64,000 bases of DNA from Ferrimonas marina (lineage in GTDB: Bacteria; Pseudomonadota; Gammaproteobacteria; Enterobacterales; Shewanellaceae), in assembly GCF_900129905.1 (NCBI RefSeq), contig NZ_FQXG01000003.1:62001-126000 (forward strand), read 5' to 3'. The notes below the pieces were generated by a model. That model was not told the DNA's origin, made no database searches, and worked only from the letters and a program-made list of their open reading frames with translations. The position numbers and the translations under genes are program-made. Positions 9,901 through 17,635 of this stretch are shown in pieces (the stretch's first letter is position 1; every line of letters begins with the position of its first letter).

Positions 9901-10500
9901 GTCCAACTCCTTGATCTGTTCAATGCTGAGGTTGTCACCATCAAGACCTCGAAGGTAGAGGCGGTACGGCTTATCGCTATACAGATCAATTCGTAAGTTG
10001 CGTACCGAGAAATCTTTTGGGTTCTCGGTGAGGTTTTGCTCAACGTATCCAAGCTCAGTGAGCCGATTGCTTAGGTCCTGGCGGTTAATTACAGCGCCGA
10101 TATGAAGGCTGGAATGTTGGTTGAGCCAGAAATCAGTCCCAGGGAACTTGTGCAGCAGCGAGCTGGGCGAGCAGATGACCACGTTCGGGGATTCGGTGAC
10201 CAGGCGTTGGTATGCGGATGCCTGGCGCGCTGCCACGGTATGTGTCGGGGATTCACTGTCGAACGGGAGAGTGTCGAGTTCTGTTAATGACACAACCTTA
10301 CCCGGGACCAGGCTATCCATTGCAGCATATGCATCATCTTGCTCGGGGCCACCATTGGTAACAAGGACAAAGCGCTTCGACTCGTCCTGGTGGATCTGTG
10401 CTGCGAGGTCCAGATAGAAGGCTGCATTAATCTCGCCATCGACTGCACTGAACGTGCCATCGACGGAAAACAACAACTCTGGGGAGTACTGGAAATTCAT
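6997..10500 (-). CDS. mfd: Mfd-like transcription-repair coupling translocase
   Basis: A 1167-residue protein (E. coli Mfd is 1148). Mfd removes RNA polymerase stalled at lesions and recruits UvrA. Visible order: a UvrB-like N-terminal module with a PYR element in the D2 region; an RNA-polymerase-interaction domain near 495-565 (VHGHFGIGR...); translocase Walker A GDVGFGKT at 656-663; DEEH at 757-760; then TATPIP, TTIIETGIDIPNANT and QLRGRVGR; a C-terminal TRCF domain ends the protein. I chose ATG 10500 over 10539 because AGAAGAG precedes it and homology begins there. An unexpected P-loop-like GPGTGKTT lies at 348-355 in the N-terminal half. Mfd is normally a single-copy chromosomal gene, so this is probably an additional copy. 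Confidence 0.92.
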   Translation of the reverse strand: MNFQYSPELLFSVDGTFSAVDGEINAAFYLDLAAQIHQDESKRFVLVTNGGPEQDDAYAAMDSLVPGKVVSLTELDTLPFDSESPTHTVAARQASAYQRLVTESPNVVICSPSSLLHKFPGTDFWLNQHSSLHIGAVINRQDLSNRLTELGYVEQNLTENPKDFSVRNLRIDLYSDKPYRLYLRGLDGDNLSIEQIKELDTRRQMGTGPRLTRVELPPFQPFLINKDFAGQFRTSWRQRFADQLKNDHYVNARNLKLDGSGIEAFAPLFHKVALNSLFGQLYPSTFFYFPGTNEAIGRYLALIDKRHELCRQQGYPVVEPVEAWVGKSGLDHEIETLHQEHRGVIHIGPGTGKTTTALFAASFLANLQQFKVNTKSPDSLRHSTIQETMELIESYQDRFERLVFVLNSNKRLEQLQSILELTDVKAQAVESWGDITPGGNIILSPLKGSVECPEQGLAILCEEDLFGIRIHDPKLHEDVDSAVDIMGARALTSIQEGDPIVHGHFGIGRMCSFTPMDFGNGEEIVIKINYKGESSRFVRQQDLGWVSPYNGADKDNAPLDGADGEKIKERKGKLKITGWKDSLQKAELSIKFLLKELTEQERQAEKAGLAMAPANYQYKTFCNSFPFQLTTDQVKVIDDINGRMEAGKKVDKLLSGDVGFGKTEVAARACCRVVSSGYQVLFLVPNNLLAMQHYQSMKGRFAESGFEVLLFSASTTPAEAKGIKQKLKDGDPVIVIGTTKLTQKTVSIANPGLVIIDEEHRFGTKDKEKLSQLKEQVHVLSLTATPIPKSLGSALHSMRDLATLQTAPQGRLPTATHIMDRGDKDKFKESVEREISRGGQVFVLHNRVSTIEARTQEIEGLFPHQDVRFAHGQMATGELEAITTEFREKKFSILVATTIIETGIDIPNANTMFIDNADQMGIAQLHQLRGRVGRSSRQAYCYLIESESPTEDGLRRLSDLKEASGLGKGLELAMADLEARGAGELLGEEQSGMIEKTGYSYYLKIFKHLADKVDAFGTEVLDASNLTGDLCAMNMPVDALVPESYIHEPGHRLMAAHMTQSALDDHSLNLAIAYLEDNYGPVPAEVTQLVTAQRLRLLLDSKGVTSVHGNGATTIKVLDTLDPKSVAQSLRLELGQCDFDEHSLLYRDDEAAFLRHLASRNGLPTLH

Positions 10501-10572
10501 GGCTAGCTCTTCTGCGTAATTACAGTCCGAATATAGCAATTATCACAGTCGTGTCAACCGATGGGATATTAA

Positions 10573-10598
10573 GAAACCCCTGTAGATACAGGGGTTTC
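10573..10598 (-). terminator. Perfect 12-bp hairpin downstream of hpf-like gene
   Basis: GAAACCCCTGTA (10573-10584) and its exact complement (10587-10598) are separated by two bases. The hairpin lies between the hpf-like stop at 10620 and the mfd start at 10500. On the minus strand it is followed by TTAAT, a weak U-tract. It probably ends the hpf-like transcript or attenuates read-through into mfd. Confidence 0.55.
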
Positions 10599-10619
10599 AG
10601 CAGGCATAATTATTGTCGC

Positions 10620-10898
10620 TTAGCGACCAATTGTGCGGTGCTTGCGCTCATCGGCTTTGGACAGGCAGGTGTGGATGGCGTCGGTAACTGAGGCCATGAA
10701 GTGCTGGTTGCTCTTCCTGACGTTGAACGCTGCGCCGGAAATGGGCTTTGCTACGATCTGCGTGGTGAACTGGTCGTCCTTGCTTTCGATGTGCAAAGAC
10801 TGGACCGTGACTTGTCGGTTCTTCAGTTTTTCGGCTTTAGCAGCGATAAACTCTTGGTTCGCGGGGGATAGGTTGAAACCCTTTGCTGTGACTTCCAT
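10620..10898 (-). CDS. Short HPF/RaiA-family ribosome hibernation factor
   Basis: Starting at ATG 10898, which has GAGG 7 bases upstream, the product is 92 residues and begins MEVTAKGFNLSPANQEFIAAKAEKL. This matches the beta-alpha start of short HPF/YfiA proteins, which bind the 30S decoding region and silence or dimerise ribosomes. Later strands VQSLHIESKDD and TTQIVAKPISG, a C-terminal helix SVTDAIHTCLSKADE and a basic tail KHRTIGR complete the fold. A longer frame from 11006 gives an N-terminus without family resemblance. Such proteins are normally chromosomal; its presence next to mfd on this replicon is unusual. Family assignment is from pattern, without a search. Confidence 0.65.
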   Translation of the reverse strand: MEVTAKGFNLSPANQEFIAAKAEKLKNRQVTVQSLHIESKDDQFTTQIVAKPISGAAFNVRKSNQHFMASVTDAIHTCLSKADERKHRTIGR

Positions 10899-11072
10899 AC
10901 GGCTACCTCGATCACTATTGGGTACCTCCAGATTACCAAACCCGCACTCACTAATAGCCATAATTATTTTGTCGGTAGAAACAAGCACTACCGCTGAGCA
11001 GCTCAATGTGGCTATTTCCGATCTCTCAGCCTGGGGTTAGGCTGGTGAAAAAAGTCCGATAAGAGACTGCTG

Positions 11073-11393
11073 ATGATTGAGAAGTTAGAAAGTCTGACCG
11101 AACGGTTGGAAAACGTAACCGTTCTGCTCATGGCCCGTCGCCATGACTGTTACGGGAAAAAGGATGCAAAGGTGATCGCCTTTACCCATCGAGAGGTGCA
11201 AGAGCATAGGGAGTCGATGATGCGGTACCGGAACCGCCTGCAAAGCAGTACGCCCCAGGAAGAGTTCCCCTTGCCGCATGAGGATAGGATCGCGTTAACG
11301 GATGAAATGTTGGCGCATATCGATAAGGTGGAGAACGACTTCCTGCCGGACATAGAGGCCATCCTCGCGGACGACCCCGACCCGTTGCTGTGA
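11073..11393 (+). CDS. Small charged hypothetical protein
   Basis: A 106-residue, highly charged, mostly helical protein with no signal peptide or membrane span. It begins MIEKLESLTERLENV, a short amphipathic helix, and ends in an acidic proline-containing tail. AAGAGA lies a few bases upstream of the start. I recognise no family. It is divergent from the hpf-like gene. Confidence 0.5.
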   Translation: MIEKLESLTERLENVTVLLMARRHDCYGKKDAKVIAFTHREVQEHRESMMRYRNRLQSSTPQEEFPLPHEDRIALTDEMLAHIDKVENDFLPDIEAILADDPDPLL

Positions 11394-11478
11394 CAATTTT
11401 AGGCGCCTCCCGGTTCTGTTGACCTTGGAGTTAACGGCCCTTGGGGGCGCCGCACTTATGCATTAGAGGCGCAAGGGG

Positions 11479-11506
11479 TTGCTTTCGTTTGATATTTATG
11501 TATATT
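11479..11506 (+). promoter_or_regulatory. Sigma-70-like promoter upstream of 11539
   Basis: TTGCTT (11479-11484), a 16-base spacer and TATATT (11501-11506) lie 33 bases before the ATG at 11539. Immediately upstream, between 11405 and 11455, a GC-rich region contains complementary GGCGCC-type segments that may form a structure or a terminator for the preceding gene. Confidence 0.4.
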
Positions 11507-11538
11507 AGGTGGTAACTGTATCTACCAAGGAGTGGGAT

Positions 11539-11871
11539 ATGTTGATACCTCTGCCTGATTTTGTCGTTCGACGGATTGGATGGGTGCATGCGCCTATCCA
11601 GGCGACTCTATCTTTGTTTGCTCGGCTGGGTCTTCTGGTAATGCTGGTTGCCGCTGGTACCGCTAATGCTGAGTTGGCGGGATACGGCGCGGTTCTGCTG
11701 GTGCTTAGCCCTGTTATCGCCATCGCACTGAGAGCTGTTACCAAGATCCTTTTCCGCCGCAAGAGCATTGACGCGGTGTGGCGAGGAGAGGAACAGGAGA
11801 TCGGGCGCACCCTCTCGGATGAAGACGAAGACTTTCTTTACCAATTGGGGTTTACCACCGACCCCAAGTAG
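11539..11871 (+). CDS. Small membrane protein, unknown
   Basis: The ATG at 11539 has AAGGAG 7 bases upstream; the longer GTG start at 11509 lacks one. The 110-residue product has two hydrophobic segments (roughly residues 22-42 and 48-70) followed by a basic stretch (FRRKS) and an acidic C-terminal tail, suggesting an inner-membrane hairpin with a cytosolic tail. I do not recognise it. Confidence 0.55.
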   Translation: MLIPLPDFVVRRIGWVHAPIQATLSLFARLGLLVMLVAAGTANAELAGYGAVLLVLSPVIAIALRAVTKILFRRKSIDAVWRGEEQEIGRTLSDEDEDFLYQLGFTTDPK

Positions 11872-11889
11872 GTTAGTGGCCAGATCTCC

Positions 11890-12639
11890 CTAAAAATGCG
11901 CTTTCAAAAAGTCCCAGGCTAATTGAAGCGCATTTTTTCGTTGTCCCAGGGCAAGGCCCAGTTCCTCGTTTCGCTTGACCGCCTGCTCTGCCCTGGCACG
12001 GGTGCTGTGGAAGATCTGGCTGGAGAAGTTTGAGTTTTCGCTTGGACAGTGGTGCTGTAGCTTGCCGTACACAGAACCAGCCAGGTTCTGAACCAGATCG
12101 TGAGAGCCAATGCTCGCTTGCTCAAACTCATTGGCAATCACTTCAAAGATGCTCTCAAAATACTGCACCTGGTCACTGGAGTTGATGGTTAATGAGCCAT
12201 GACCGGTTGCGCAGACCAGCGGTACGATGATTGCGCGGTAGGACCGGTCTTCAAACTCTAGATGATCCAGCAGCGCATCGATGCTTTCATTTAGCTCCGC
12301 CAGGCGGTTGCGTCTGGGCAGTGTGGTAAAGCGGAACCCTAGGGACCACTTGCCGGTTTCAGGGGCATCGAGTATCCCGTCCAGGTCGGTGGAGGCCAAT
12401 GCGAACACCCTGGTTGAGGTAAAGATCATGTGGTCGATTAACCGCTCCTTACCCTGGTGGACAAACCTCAGTTCGTGGAGACACAGTGCGTGTTCTTCAT
12501 CGATGATTGCTGATAGCGCGCCGCTCACCCGGGCCCGTGCGCGTTCCGCACAGCGGCGCTCGTTGTTGTAGCTCAAGGTAAACAGCCCCCAGACTGCCAA
12601 CAAGATGGCGATAACCAGGAAGGCTGATAAAACGATCAT
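11890..12639 (-). CDS. Membrane-anchored protein with a possible degenerate NERD-like domain
   Basis: A 249-residue protein with one N-terminal membrane anchor (residues 2-24). The next segment, SAIIDEEHALCLHEL followed by ERLIDHMIFTSTRVFAL, has the strand pattern and IDH element of nuclease-related (NERD) domains. The ExK-type catalytic strand that usually follows is replaced by ALAST, so nuclease activity is doubtful. The C-terminal third is a charged helix with 'QNLAGSVYGKL' and 'KRNEELGLALGQ'. Divergent from the membrane protein at 12726. The family call is tentative. Confidence 0.45.
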   Translation of the reverse strand: MIVLSAFLVIAILLAVWGLFTLSYNNERRCAERARARVSGALSAIIDEEHALCLHELRFVHQGKERLIDHMIFTSTRVFALASTDLDGILDAPETGKWSLGFRFTTLPRRNRLAELNESIDALLDHLEFEDRSYRAIIVPLVCATGHGSLTINSSDQVQYFESIFEVIANEFEQASIGSHDLVQNLAGSVYGKLQHHCPSENSNFSSQIFHSTRARAEQAVKRNEELGLALGQRKNALQLAWDFLKAHF

Positions 12640-12725
12640 TCTGACAGTCTCTCCAAGACACGGCGTTAATAACGGCTCTAAGTTTACCGTACTGCGATGT
12701 ATAGTTGGTGAACGGCAATATTTAT

Positions 12726-13541
12726 ATGAGTCAACAACTAATGTTGAGCCCGGTAATGCTTTGGATAATGGTCGCCGGCCTGGCTGGTTTGGCGGGCCTA
12801 GCGCTGATCTCCATATTTAAAATTACTCGACTCGTCATCGCAGGATCGATCTTTTTGTTTCTGGTTGTGGCCCAGTCCGCGGTCTATCTCGACATCCTGT
12901 TGCCCTTTTCCTTTGAGACCGTAACGGCGATTGCTGCGGAATATCAATACCTGTTTGGGTTGCAGACCATCCTTACTGCGGCTGTCGCGTTTTTCGCTGC
13001 CCGGCAGGCTATCGCGAGCCCGTTTGTGGTCGGTCTGCCCCTGGCGCTACTTTGCCTTGCCGTTGCTGTTGCCGTGGCTCTGGTTGAAAAGCAGCAGGAG
13101 TTGATCGACGTCTTCCGGCCAGTGGCATCCTGGAGTACCGTTGAGCCAGCAGATGCAGCTGGGTCCCCCCCGATGACCCTTAGGCCGTACTCTGGTGTTG
13201 ATGGCAACAGTGACTACCGCGTCTGGACCTCTGTATTGCTTCCTCATTCTGCCAAGCCGCTGGTGTTTGGTGATTGGGTACATGGCTTGCCACACCAGGC
13301 TATGGCAGTCAGGGTGGACGCTGGCGAGGCCTCAGAGGGCCTTCGGATATCAGGCATCTCTATTAGTGAGAACACACTCATCGTCAATGCTTGCATTGAG
13401 AGTGGGCAGGGCGCCGAAGATGCCTACGTGGTGGTCCTTGATCACTTGGTCGACAGCGTGAAACGTATCAGGCTCAATGCCTCTGCTAGCCTGGGCCCCT
13501 GTAGCCATGCTGACCCATCCCCGGGGCCAGTCTTGGGTTAG
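12726..13541 (+). CDS. Polytopic membrane protein with extracytoplasmic domain, unknown
   Basis: From ATG 12726 the product is 271 residues. Four hydrophobic segments occupy about residues 8-115, followed by a soluble domain of some 150 residues that is probably periplasmic. The alternative TTG start at 12705 is less likely. The soluble domain is strand-rich (VWTSVLLPH, MAVRVDAG, LIVNACI) with a lone pair of cysteines. I recognise no family. It is the first of three co-oriented genes (12726, 13675, 14448), all apparently exported or membrane-bound. Confidence 0.5.
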   Translation: MSQQLMLSPVMLWIMVAGLAGLAGLALISIFKITRLVIAGSIFLFLVVAQSAVYLDILLPFSFETVTAIAAEYQYLFGLQTILTAAVAFFAARQAIASPFVVGLPLALLCLAVAVAVALVEKQQELIDVFRPVASWSTVEPADAAGSPPMTLRPYSGVDGNSDYRVWTSVLLPHSAKPLVFGDWVHGLPHQAMAVRVDAGEASEGLRISGISISENTLIVNACIESGQGAEDAYVVVLDHLVDSVKRIRLNASASLGPCSHADPSPGPVLG

Positions 13542-13674
13542 CGATGTCCTCAGCCCTGTCCTTCGAAGTGGCAACGTGTCGTGCCGCTTTACTCTCGGCG
13601 CTATTCCCGGCCCCAGAGCCCGAATGAACTGTGCTAGATTGTTATCAAACATAATTATCGGGTTTTAAAAACCA

Positions 13675-14442
13675 ATGAAAATGCTTCCATTGGCCTTCGC
13701 AGTGCTGGCTATTGTCCCGAGTGTCTATGCTAGTGAGCCGGCCGCAGATGCTGCTAAGACCGGATTGTTCCACTGGACTCCGCCCGCCCGCTATCAGCAA
13801 GCGGAGCCGGTTCGTGCTGAACCGCGCAGTCGTCTGGAAGTGGAGGAGGCTTCTAGTGGGATTACGACTTACCTTGCAAGTGATCCCCGTGATTTGATTG
13901 TCCCAGAGCCCTGTAAGTACATGCCTGGAGTCACCCGCGGTAATGTCAGGCCAGATCGGGCCGGCGTATTCTACGTCGAGACCGCCCAGTACAGCGACGA
14001 ACAGCATGCATTGGTCAAACGGATCTGCGAGCACGGGACGCGTGTGATTGCAGCTGTGGCTGATTACCCGAGTGCAGACGGGTCACCTGTTCGGACGTTG
14101 ATCGACTCCTGGGTAGCTCATTACCGAAGCGAGAACCGGTTTTTCGTGACCCTTGGCGACTGGATTGTAATTCCGGAGCACCGTTCTTACCGGGTCAAAC
14201 GTACGCTGTGGTTAAGTGACTCCGATCCGGATCTTCAACCAGTAAAATTGCAACGCAACCCCGATCCATTGATGGCAATGATGGAGTTGGATCCCAGGGA
14301 CCGATTCGCCCAGCAGGTGCTGCATTTTGAGTGGGAGATGAGCACGGCGGGTGACTTGGTGCCTGTGAGTGACCTGGCCAAGAAAATCACGCGGGCCAGC
14401 AAAAAGAGTCTGGGATCTTTCGGAAGCACGTCCCGCCGGTAA
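13675..14442 (+). CDS. Exported protein, unknown
   Basis: A 255-residue protein with a standard signal peptide (MKMLPLAFAVLAIVPSVYAS, cleavage near residue 20). The mature region is strand-rich with GVFYVETAQYSDEQHALVKRICEHG and WVAHYRSENRFFVTLGDWIVIPEHR segments. It ends in a basic serine-rich tail (KKSLGSFGSTSRR). No ribosome-binding site stands out before the ATG. It is followed 5 bases later by the SPOR-like gene, so the two are probably co-transcribed. No recognised family. Confidence 0.55.
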   Translation: MKMLPLAFAVLAIVPSVYASEPAADAAKTGLFHWTPPARYQQAEPVRAEPRSRLEVEEASSGITTYLASDPRDLIVPEPCKYMPGVTRGNVRPDRAGVFYVETAQYSDEQHALVKRICEHGTRVIAAVADYPSADGSPVRTLIDSWVAHYRSENRFFVTLGDWIVIPEHRSYRVKRTLWLSDSDPDLQPVKLQRNPDPLMAMMELDPRDRFAQQVLHFEWEMSTAGDLVPVSDLAKKITRASKKSLGSFGSTSRR

Positions 14443-14447
14443 CCGTT

Positions 14448-14993
14448 ATGACAAAGCACCGACCTCGCCCCACTGGCCAAAACATTGGCCGGACCAAGTT
14501 GCTAACCGCCCTGGTCAGTTTCTCAGTGGGTACCGTTTTCGGTGGGGCCCTGGTTGTGGTTGCCACTGACTATGCGCTTTTCCAACCGGTGACAACCGCT
14601 GAGGTCGTGATCGAGACGATCGACCAGACCAAAGTCCTTGGATCCACCGTTGCGATCGAGGAGCAGAAAAAACTGCAGGTGGCTTTGCCGGTGCTGCAAT
14701 CGGGTTATGACTACCATGATCGGTTGCAGGGCCACTCTATTGACCTCGCCTCAAGCCAGGTTGAAAGCTCCGCCAGTCTATCGCTTGCGTGTGCATCGCT
14801 GCGAAGCGAATCAGAGGCCCGTGAGCAGGTCACTATGCTGATTGACGCGGGTGTTCCCGAAGCCCGGGTGGTTGAAACTGGCGAGTGGTACCAAATCCGG
14901 GTTGGCCGTGACCTGACTTTCCGGGAGGCAGACAGGCTATCTCACGGTATGGACCGGCATGGCTACCATCGGTGTATCAAGGTTGGTGGCTAG
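14448..14993 (+). CDS. Membrane-anchored SPOR-like domain protein
   Basis: A 181-residue bitopic protein: a basic N-terminus, one membrane span (about residues 20-42), a linker, and a C-terminal domain of about 70 residues. That domain reads SLACASLRSESEAREQVTML, then WYQIRVGRDLTFREADRL and a final strand, which is the beta-alpha-beta-beta-alpha-beta pattern of SPOR domains. SPOR domains bind denuded peptidoglycan at division sites or envelope machines. It is downstream of an exported protein and just upstream of a convergent gene whose stop codon overlaps its own. Assignment by pattern only. Confidence 0.55.
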   Translation: MTKHRPRPTGQNIGRTKLLTALVSFSVGTVFGGALVVVATDYALFQPVTTAEVVIETIDQTKVLGSTVAIEEQKKLQVALPVLQSGYDYHDRLQGHSIDLASSQVESSASLSLACASLRSESEAREQVTMLIDAGVPEARVVETGEWYQIRVGRDLTFREADRLSHGMDRHGYHRCIKVGG

Positions 14994-16297
14994 CGCACTT
15001 CCTCGCCGTTCTGGTTACGCTTGATTTTGGGGGTTGAGACTGAACTCCCCGCGCTCAGTTCCACGCCGACCTGCATCGCCATTACGTAGCCGGTCGAGTC
15101 CCCTACTTTAACCGTGTCCACTTCTTGATCACCGCAGGTTAGTGTTGCCTGTTGAAGATCAGTGTCTACTTCTACGAACATGCGTTCGTCACAAAGAACG
15201 TTGGCGAAGCGCTTGGCTTGAGGGCCTGTGCTCCGGTGTCGTAAGTGATGGTTTCGCCGGGGGCCGACCCACACCCTGCCCTGCCCTTCAAGCTCAAAGC
15301 TCACCGTGAAGCTACCCGCATCGAAGTCCCGGGCAATGACGAAGCTGGCGCCATCCTCTTTGGCCACCCTGCGGGTAGCCACCGGATCGATCCGGTGTTC
15401 GAACCAGGCGGGGTCGAACCAGCCAAGGCTTACGGGTCCGGGGTAATACCCAGGCCGGTCCATGAAGTAGAGGTTGTCGTAAGCCTGGGCGTCTAGCCAG
15501 TCCATGTTGTTCGGGACCACTCCACCCCAGTGCCCGCGTGGGCCGAAGGCCAGAAGCTCGTCTCTCTCCCGTTTTAGGCCCCGGCTTTCAAGGTTGTCAG
15601 CGTGCTTCCTGCCGTGGGTTTGGAGGACCTTATTGCCTTGATGGTCGTACAGGACCAGGGCGACGTTGCGGCGAGATAGTCGGGCAAAGTCCTGGAAAAG
15701 GGCGGTGAAGTAGCTCTCTAACAACTCCATGCCGAACAGATTGTGCGCTTCGGGTGTTAAGTGGAGCAGTGCCGCTTCCGGGTAGTAGGATGGGCGCTCA
15801 AACATCCAGACACCGGTGGCGGCCAGTGACTCCCAGTTCCATAGCCATACTAGCCAAATTAGGGCATCCACCTGATGGTGAGCTGTCGGGTATTGGAAAT
15901 GCTCCTGCAGTAGGACAGTGCCTTGTCCTGGCACCAGGTACGATGTTTGCTCATCTCTGGCAATGTTACGGCTCACCAATGGGTACTGACTTGCTGAGTA
16001 GTTGCCTAGATCCCCGACATGCAGGTGGCACCTCTGGACAGCCCTTATGCTGACAACTTCATCGGGGTCCAGGCAGGCGATGGTAGCCGGATCGGTAAGG
16101 GTCGTTCTGCGCTTGTTCACTCTGACGGTGACCGGCTCTACACGACCGGTGCCCAAGAACTGTGCATCATGAGCAGTGGTGGCTGTATCGCCGCTGCTTT
16201 TGGGGTTTCCTGACGTCGTCTCGACGTGGGGCACTGCGCAGAGCATAGCCGAGCAGGCTATTGCCAGGGATATATGAACGCGCAGCGATCCGGTCAT
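14990..16297 (-). CDS. Large exported protein co-transcribed with fliJ, unknown
   Basis: A 435-residue protein with an N-terminal signal peptide (hydrophobic residues 6-22). The mature protein has aromatic-rich segments such as LIWLVWLWNWESLAATGVW and YDNLYFMDRPGYYPGP, then a C-terminal strand-rich domain with paired cysteines. AGGA stands 8 bases before its ATG, 2 bases after the stop of the spermidine-synthase-like gene. It therefore forms the third gene of a fliJ operon. I do not recognise a family; periplasmic or surface location is inferred. Confidence 0.6.
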   Translation of the reverse strand: MTGSLRVHISLAIACSAMLCAVPHVETTSGNPKSSGDTATTAHDAQFLGTGRVEPVTVRVNKRRTTLTDPATIACLDPDEVVSIRAVQRCHLHVGDLGNYSASQYPLVSRNIARDEQTSYLVPGQGTVLLQEHFQYPTAHHQVDALIWLVWLWNWESLAATGVWMFERPSYYPEAALLHLTPEAHNLFGMELLESYFTALFQDFARLSRRNVALVLYDHQGNKVLQTHGRKHADNLESRGLKRERDELLAFGPRGHWGGVVPNNMDWLDAQAYDNLYFMDRPGYYPGPVSLGWFDPAWFEHRIDPVATRRVAKEDGASFVIARDFDAGSFTVSFELEGQGRVWVGPRRNHHLRHRSTGPQAKRFANVLCDERMFVEVDTDLQQATLTCGDQEVDTVKVGDSTGYVMAMQVGVELSAGSSVSTPKIKRNQNGEEVR

Positions 16298-16299
16298 AT

Positions 16300-17631
16300 T
16301 TATAGTCCTGTCCGTACGTAGTCCAACTCACTGCGGTTAATCGGGTCGCGGTAGAGGCCGGCTCTTGTCTTGGAGCATGTGCTGATGATGTTCACCATGC
16401 TGCTTGCCTCAGTGTCTGTCTGCACCCGCTCGTGGTAGCAAACAGGGAACACTGAGCTGATCGTTGCCATGCTGTTCTTGGCATAGTCGTCGAGTAGATT
16501 CTGGTGGGCGATGCGATTGATGATCAAAATGCCATCCTCATTTAGGCGGTCGCGGATAGCGTGGTAGGCCTCAACGGTAAGCACCGTTGCAGGGACGCTA
16601 AAGCGAGAGTTGAACACGTCCAGTAGGATCGCATCGTAGCTCTGGGCCGCCGTATCAAGGAAGTGTCGTGCATCCGATTCAATGAAACTGCCGTTAATGG
16701 TCTTTTCCAAGAACTTCTTCTCAGCCAGTGCCTTCAGGCTTGGGTCGATGTCGACGTAGGTGAAGATCAGGTGCGCTACCCCTGCCCCTTCAGAAAGCGT
16801 AAAGCCGCCAGCACCCAACACCAGCACCTCTGCCCCATCAGGTAACTCGCTTAGGGCCTTTTGGGTGTGCTGGATATACTCCGAAGGCTGGCCATCATAC
16901 CCGATGCTCGAGTGGACGGCGTTGTTGATGATCATCTGCCGCTGCATGCTGGACTCGACCACGTAGATATCGTTGTAAAGGTTGGCCTCATCCAGGGTGA
17001 TCATCGGCAGGAGGTAATTTAGTGGAAACGCCAGAACCGCCAGTGAGCACACCGTTGCCAGCCGAAGCCCGGTGGTATGGCACAGTAGCGCGGTGAGAAG
17101 GGACAATAGGATTACCGAGGTCAAAGCTGCCGGCACCCCAAGCACGAACACCATGCCCAGGGAAATGGTGCCGATCCCGATCACGTTGCCCAGCGTTGTC
17201 ACCGCCATGGTCTTGGCCGGCAGCGACTGGTGGTGACTGTTCCTCCTGTGTGCCTCTTGCAGTAGCAGTGGGAAGGTCTGCGCCAGCCAGTAGCTGATCG
17301 GGATGCAGCTGAAGCAGGTATACACCGCGAGGACAGCCAGTCTTGGCATGTGGTTGGTCATAACCATGAACGTGGTACTAATGGCCAAGCTCGACAGTGT
17401 CACCGTGGCTACACCGCCTACCTTGATCAAGTTCATGGAGATCTGGCTCATGGGGGTTTCGGTCGAACGGGTCCCGCTAAGATACCCAAGGGTCAGGCCT
17501 ATCAGGGTTGCGGCTGTCACCAGTGCAGTGGCGATGTAATTGCCGCCGGCCTCGGGGCCGAGTTGCCTGATAAACAGCAGTTCGATGGAAAGTCCAATGA
17601 CCCCTTCGAGCCAGGCTATCAAGTAGATCAT
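16300..17631 (-). CDS. Membrane-fused spermidine-synthase-like protein
   Basis: A 443-residue protein: an N-terminal half with about six or seven membrane spans (residues 1-210), and a C-terminal Rossmann-like aminopropyl/methyltransferase-fold domain. In the latter, EVLVLGAGGFTLSE is the nucleotide-sugar-binding glycine loop, YVDIDPSL supplies the ribose-binding acid and SYDAILLDVFN the active-site acidic strand. This architecture is known for membrane-fused SpeE-like proteins whose substrates are mostly undefined. AGGA and GAGAGG precede the ATG. It starts between fliJ (4 bases upstream) and the exported 435-residue protein. Polyamine synthesis itself cannot be assumed. Confidence 0.72.
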   Translation of the reverse strand: MIYLIAWLEGVIGLSIELLFIRQLGPEAGGNYIATALVTAATLIGLTLGYLSGTRSTETPMSQISMNLIKVGGVATVTLSSLAISTTFMVMTNHMPRLAVLAVYTCFSCIPISYWLAQTFPLLLQEAHRRNSHHQSLPAKTMAVTTLGNVIGIGTISLGMVFVLGVPAALTSVILLSLLTALLCHTTGLRLATVCSLAVLAFPLNYLLPMITLDEANLYNDIYVVESSMQRQMIINNAVHSSIGYDGQPSEYIQHTQKALSELPDGAEVLVLGAGGFTLSEGAGVAHLIFTYVDIDPSLKALAEKKFLEKTINGSFIESDARHFLDTAAQSYDAILLDVFNSRFSVPATVLTVEAYHAIRDRLNEDGILIINRIAHQNLLDDYAKNSMATISSVFPVCYHERVQTDTEASSMVNIISTCSKTRAGLYRDPINRSELDYVRTGL

Positions 17632-17635
17632 GGTG

